Source: DTQF01 sp038874185
GTDB lineage: Archaea > Micrarchaeota > Micrarchaeia > CABMEP01
Length of the DNA: 46,916 nucleotides
Assembly (NCBI GenBank): GCA_038874185.1
Contig: JAVZCX010000001.1
Span: 1 to 46,916, forward strand
Direction of reading: 5' to 3'
The stretch's first letter is position 1. Each line of letters starts with the position of its first letter. Below are positions 45,393-46,916 of this stretch, one piece after another. Made by a program: the position numbers and the translations under genes. Under the pieces are notes generated by a model. That model was not told where the DNA came from, searched no databases, and was given only the letters and a program-made list of their open reading frames with translations.

Positions 45393-46295
45393 CTAATGCA
45401 GCAAAATTGTATCGCATCCTTCTGGTTCCCCATAATATGCAGGACCGCTTATAACCAGTTTTACATATCCAAGTATAGGTATTCTGAAGATTACCTTTCC
45501 TTTTAAGTCACTTTCTCTCACAATATCAAAATAGCTAACGTCCATATAGTTGTTGTTGTCTCCCTTTGTTAGCAGATAGTAGCTTTCTCCCACTTTAAGC
45601 TTGAGAAATACTCTGTGGACTATATCCATGTTTGTATATGTTCCATTTACATGGGATGCATAAACTATTACATCATTAGTGAGATTTTCATTTATTTCTT
45701 TTCCCTTAATATATATTGATCTCACGCATTCAGGAGAATAACCTATAAGTTTCTTTGTTGATGAAGAAATTCTTGGACACATGCTCTGGCATTTGTAAGT
45801 GATGCTTTCATTCTTGCTAGAGCCACATAGAACTTTAGAATTGTTTATATCATTCAGTTCTTCTTCTGTTATTTCAATTGTAGGTGCATTGATGTCTTTT
45901 GCCTTTATCCCCTGCACTATTACAAAGTCTCCCCTCTCGTAAGATGGCAGAAGAGAGCATGAAACAACACCGCTAATTGGAACAGAGGTTCCAAGCAAGA
46001 AAGATATGGCTGCAAATATAATTATTGCAAGTGCAGCAGCCTTTACTATCTCAATTATCTCCTGTTTCCAGCTTGTTTGCGATGCACTTACATAAATGTC
46101 AACAAAAAAATAAGCAATAAGAGAAAAGCCTGAAAGAAATGCGAAGATTATGGATTTTGTCAAAAGATATAGAATGAAAGATATTCCAAAAACAATCAGT
46201 AGCAGATTGCTTTTATGCAGTTCTGTCAGTTTCTCTTTTCGTTTGTCTTCCTTTTCTATTTTTTTTGCATTTTTTTCTAATGCGTCCTTATCCAT
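45393..46295 (-). CDS. Signal peptidase I with extra membrane helices and a Cys-bearing insert
   Basis: The enzyme removes Sec signal peptides outside the membrane. The 300 residues have membrane segments at about 30-47, 49-68 and 85-101, then box B VSCSLLPSYERGDFVIV, where Ser114 is the likely nucleophile and Leu115 replaces the usual Met. The archaeal His is in IVHRVFLKL (His227) and the acidic box is LLTKGDNNNYMD (245-252). Between boxes B and D lies an insert of about 80 residues (130-210) with Cys157, Cys169, Cys173 and Cys190. A short C-terminal hydrophobic segment is not obvious. No Shine-Dalgarno sequence is visible. Confidence 0.88.
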   Translation of the reverse strand: MDKDALEKNAKKIEKEDKRKEKLTELHKSNLLLIVFGISFILYLLTKSIIFAFLSGFSLIAYFFVDIYVSASQTSWKQEIIEIVKAAALAIIIFAAISFLLGTSVPISGVVSCSLLPSYERGDFVIVQGIKAKDINAPTIEITEEELNDINNSKVLCGSSKNESITYKCQSMCPRISSSTKKLIGYSPECVRSIYIKGKEINENLTNDVIVYASHVNGTYTNMDIVHRVFLKLKVGESYYLLTKGDNNNYMDVSYFDIVRESDLKGKVIFRIPILGYVKLVISGPAYYGEPEGCDTILLH

Positions 46296-46439
46296 GATTA
46301 TATTTGTTTGTAAAGTAATTAAAATATATCTTCATATATCTTAAAAATAGAATTAAGAAAAATAAACGATCGAAATAATAAAAAATAGAAATTTAAAAAA
46401 GAAAAAATTAAGGCGATTGCAATGACAGAGTAGTTGTGT

Positions 46440-46916
46440 TTACCACATAACTTCTTCTATCATTTCATATGCCTTGTGTTCTTGTTTCTGCGGTTCAAGG
46501 TTTCCAAGCAATGATGTTGATGTTACACCAGTCATGATTGCAGTGACAACAACCTTGTCTCCGAGTTCTGGCATGAGTCTTGCTCCCCAGATTACATTTG
46601 CATTGTTGTCAAATGCTGCAGTTATTCCTTCACCAATCTTGGTTGCCTCACCCAATGTAAGGTTTGCACCACCCGCTATGTGGATAAGTGCTCCCTTTGC
46701 ACCCTCATAACTGACATCGAGTAATGGGTGTTCGAGCGTGCTCTTTACTGCATCTTCAACCTTGTTTGTTCCCTTTCCTTCTCCAACAGAGAGCATTGCA
46801 ACTCCACCATTGCCCATGATTGCTCTTATGTCTGCAAAGTCAATGTTGATGAGCGATGGGGTCATTATTGTATCAGATATTCCCTTTATTGCTCTTGAAA
46901 GGATTTCATCTGCTAC
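46440..46916 (-). CDS. ftsZ: Cell division protein FtsZ, C-terminal part only
   Basis: The frame is open from the stop at 46440 to the end of the window, with VADEILSRAIKGISDTI before the first ATG at 46865, so the gene continues rightward. The visible 158 residues are the T7-loop region of FtsZ, INIDFADIRAIMGNGGVAMLSVG, with the catalytic NxDFAD motif, and then the C-terminal subdomain ending in GVTSTSLLGN. The tail (PQKQEHKAYEMIEEVMW) is short. GTP-binding parts lie outside. The FtsZ ring drives division in many archaea. Confidence 0.95.
   Translation of the reverse strand, partial: VADEILSRAIKGISDTIMTPSLINIDFADIRAIMGNGGVAMLSVGEGKGTNKVEDAVKSTLEHPLLDVSYEGAKGALIHIAGGANLTLGEATKIGEGITAAFDNNANVIWGARLMPELGDKVVVTAIMTGVTSTSLLGNLEPQKQEHKAYEMIEEVMW

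Overview
The window is archaeal chromosomal DNA, AT-rich by eye. The evidence is an archaeal RNA polymerase gene string with split B''/B' and A'/A'' subunits, archaeal EF-2, S7, S12, L30e and NusA, membrane LonB, CDP-archaeol synthase, DUF373, DUF99 and Csl4 proteins, class III pilin signal peptides, and a tRNA intron with a bulge-helix-bulge splice motif. The compact genes, several reduced proteins and FtsZ suggest a DPANN-type archaeon (Micrarchaeota or Diapherotrites-like) or a related euryarchaeal lineage. That placement is inference; archaea itself is secure. Many starts are preceded by a GTGAT/GGTGAT Shine-Dalgarno element, and I used it to correct several starts.

Layout. 1-1699: two unknown small genes and a DRG-type GTPase. 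1735-8615: a type IV pilus locus with two divergent secretion ATPases around one short promoter, two TadB/TadC-like membrane proteins and a major pilin. 8833-10047: a coiled-coil membrane protein interrupted by a 530-base assembly gap, and tRNA-Gln. 10105-11617: divergent carS and sppA. 11662-15184: five consecutive pilin-like or secreted small proteins. 15202-19972: a HELLH metallopeptidase, an unknown gene, pyruvate phosphate dikinase and a family 2 glycosyltransferase. 20044-31778: the rpoH-rpoB''-rpoB'-rpoA'-rpoA''-L30e-nusA-S12-S7-EF2 cluster on the minus strand, with a structured leader before S12. 32027-33159: a roadblock protein and a KaiC-like ATPase. 33287-41654: LonB, an NFACT-R-only RqcH relative, Spt4, RpoE', a PIN protein, a P-type ATPase homologue that has lost every catalytic motif, and DUF373. 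41806-43523: Csl4, RpoL and DUF99. 43817-44051: tRNA-Ala(CGC) with a 163-nt intron built of repeated hairpins. 44100-46916: an MFS transporter, signal peptidase I and the C-terminal part of FtsZ.

How it works together. The left third is mostly a surface-appendage and secretion region: pilus motors, platform proteins, pilins, SppA, and signal peptidase at the far right. The middle and right are transcription, translation and RNA or protein quality control: RNAP subunits, Spt4, NusA, Csl4, LonB and NFACT-R. The strongest unusual signals are the catalytically dead P-type ATPase beside DUF373, the hairpin-array tRNA intron, and the RqcH relative without its N-terminal half. No CRISPR array, transposase, integrase or prophage was seen.
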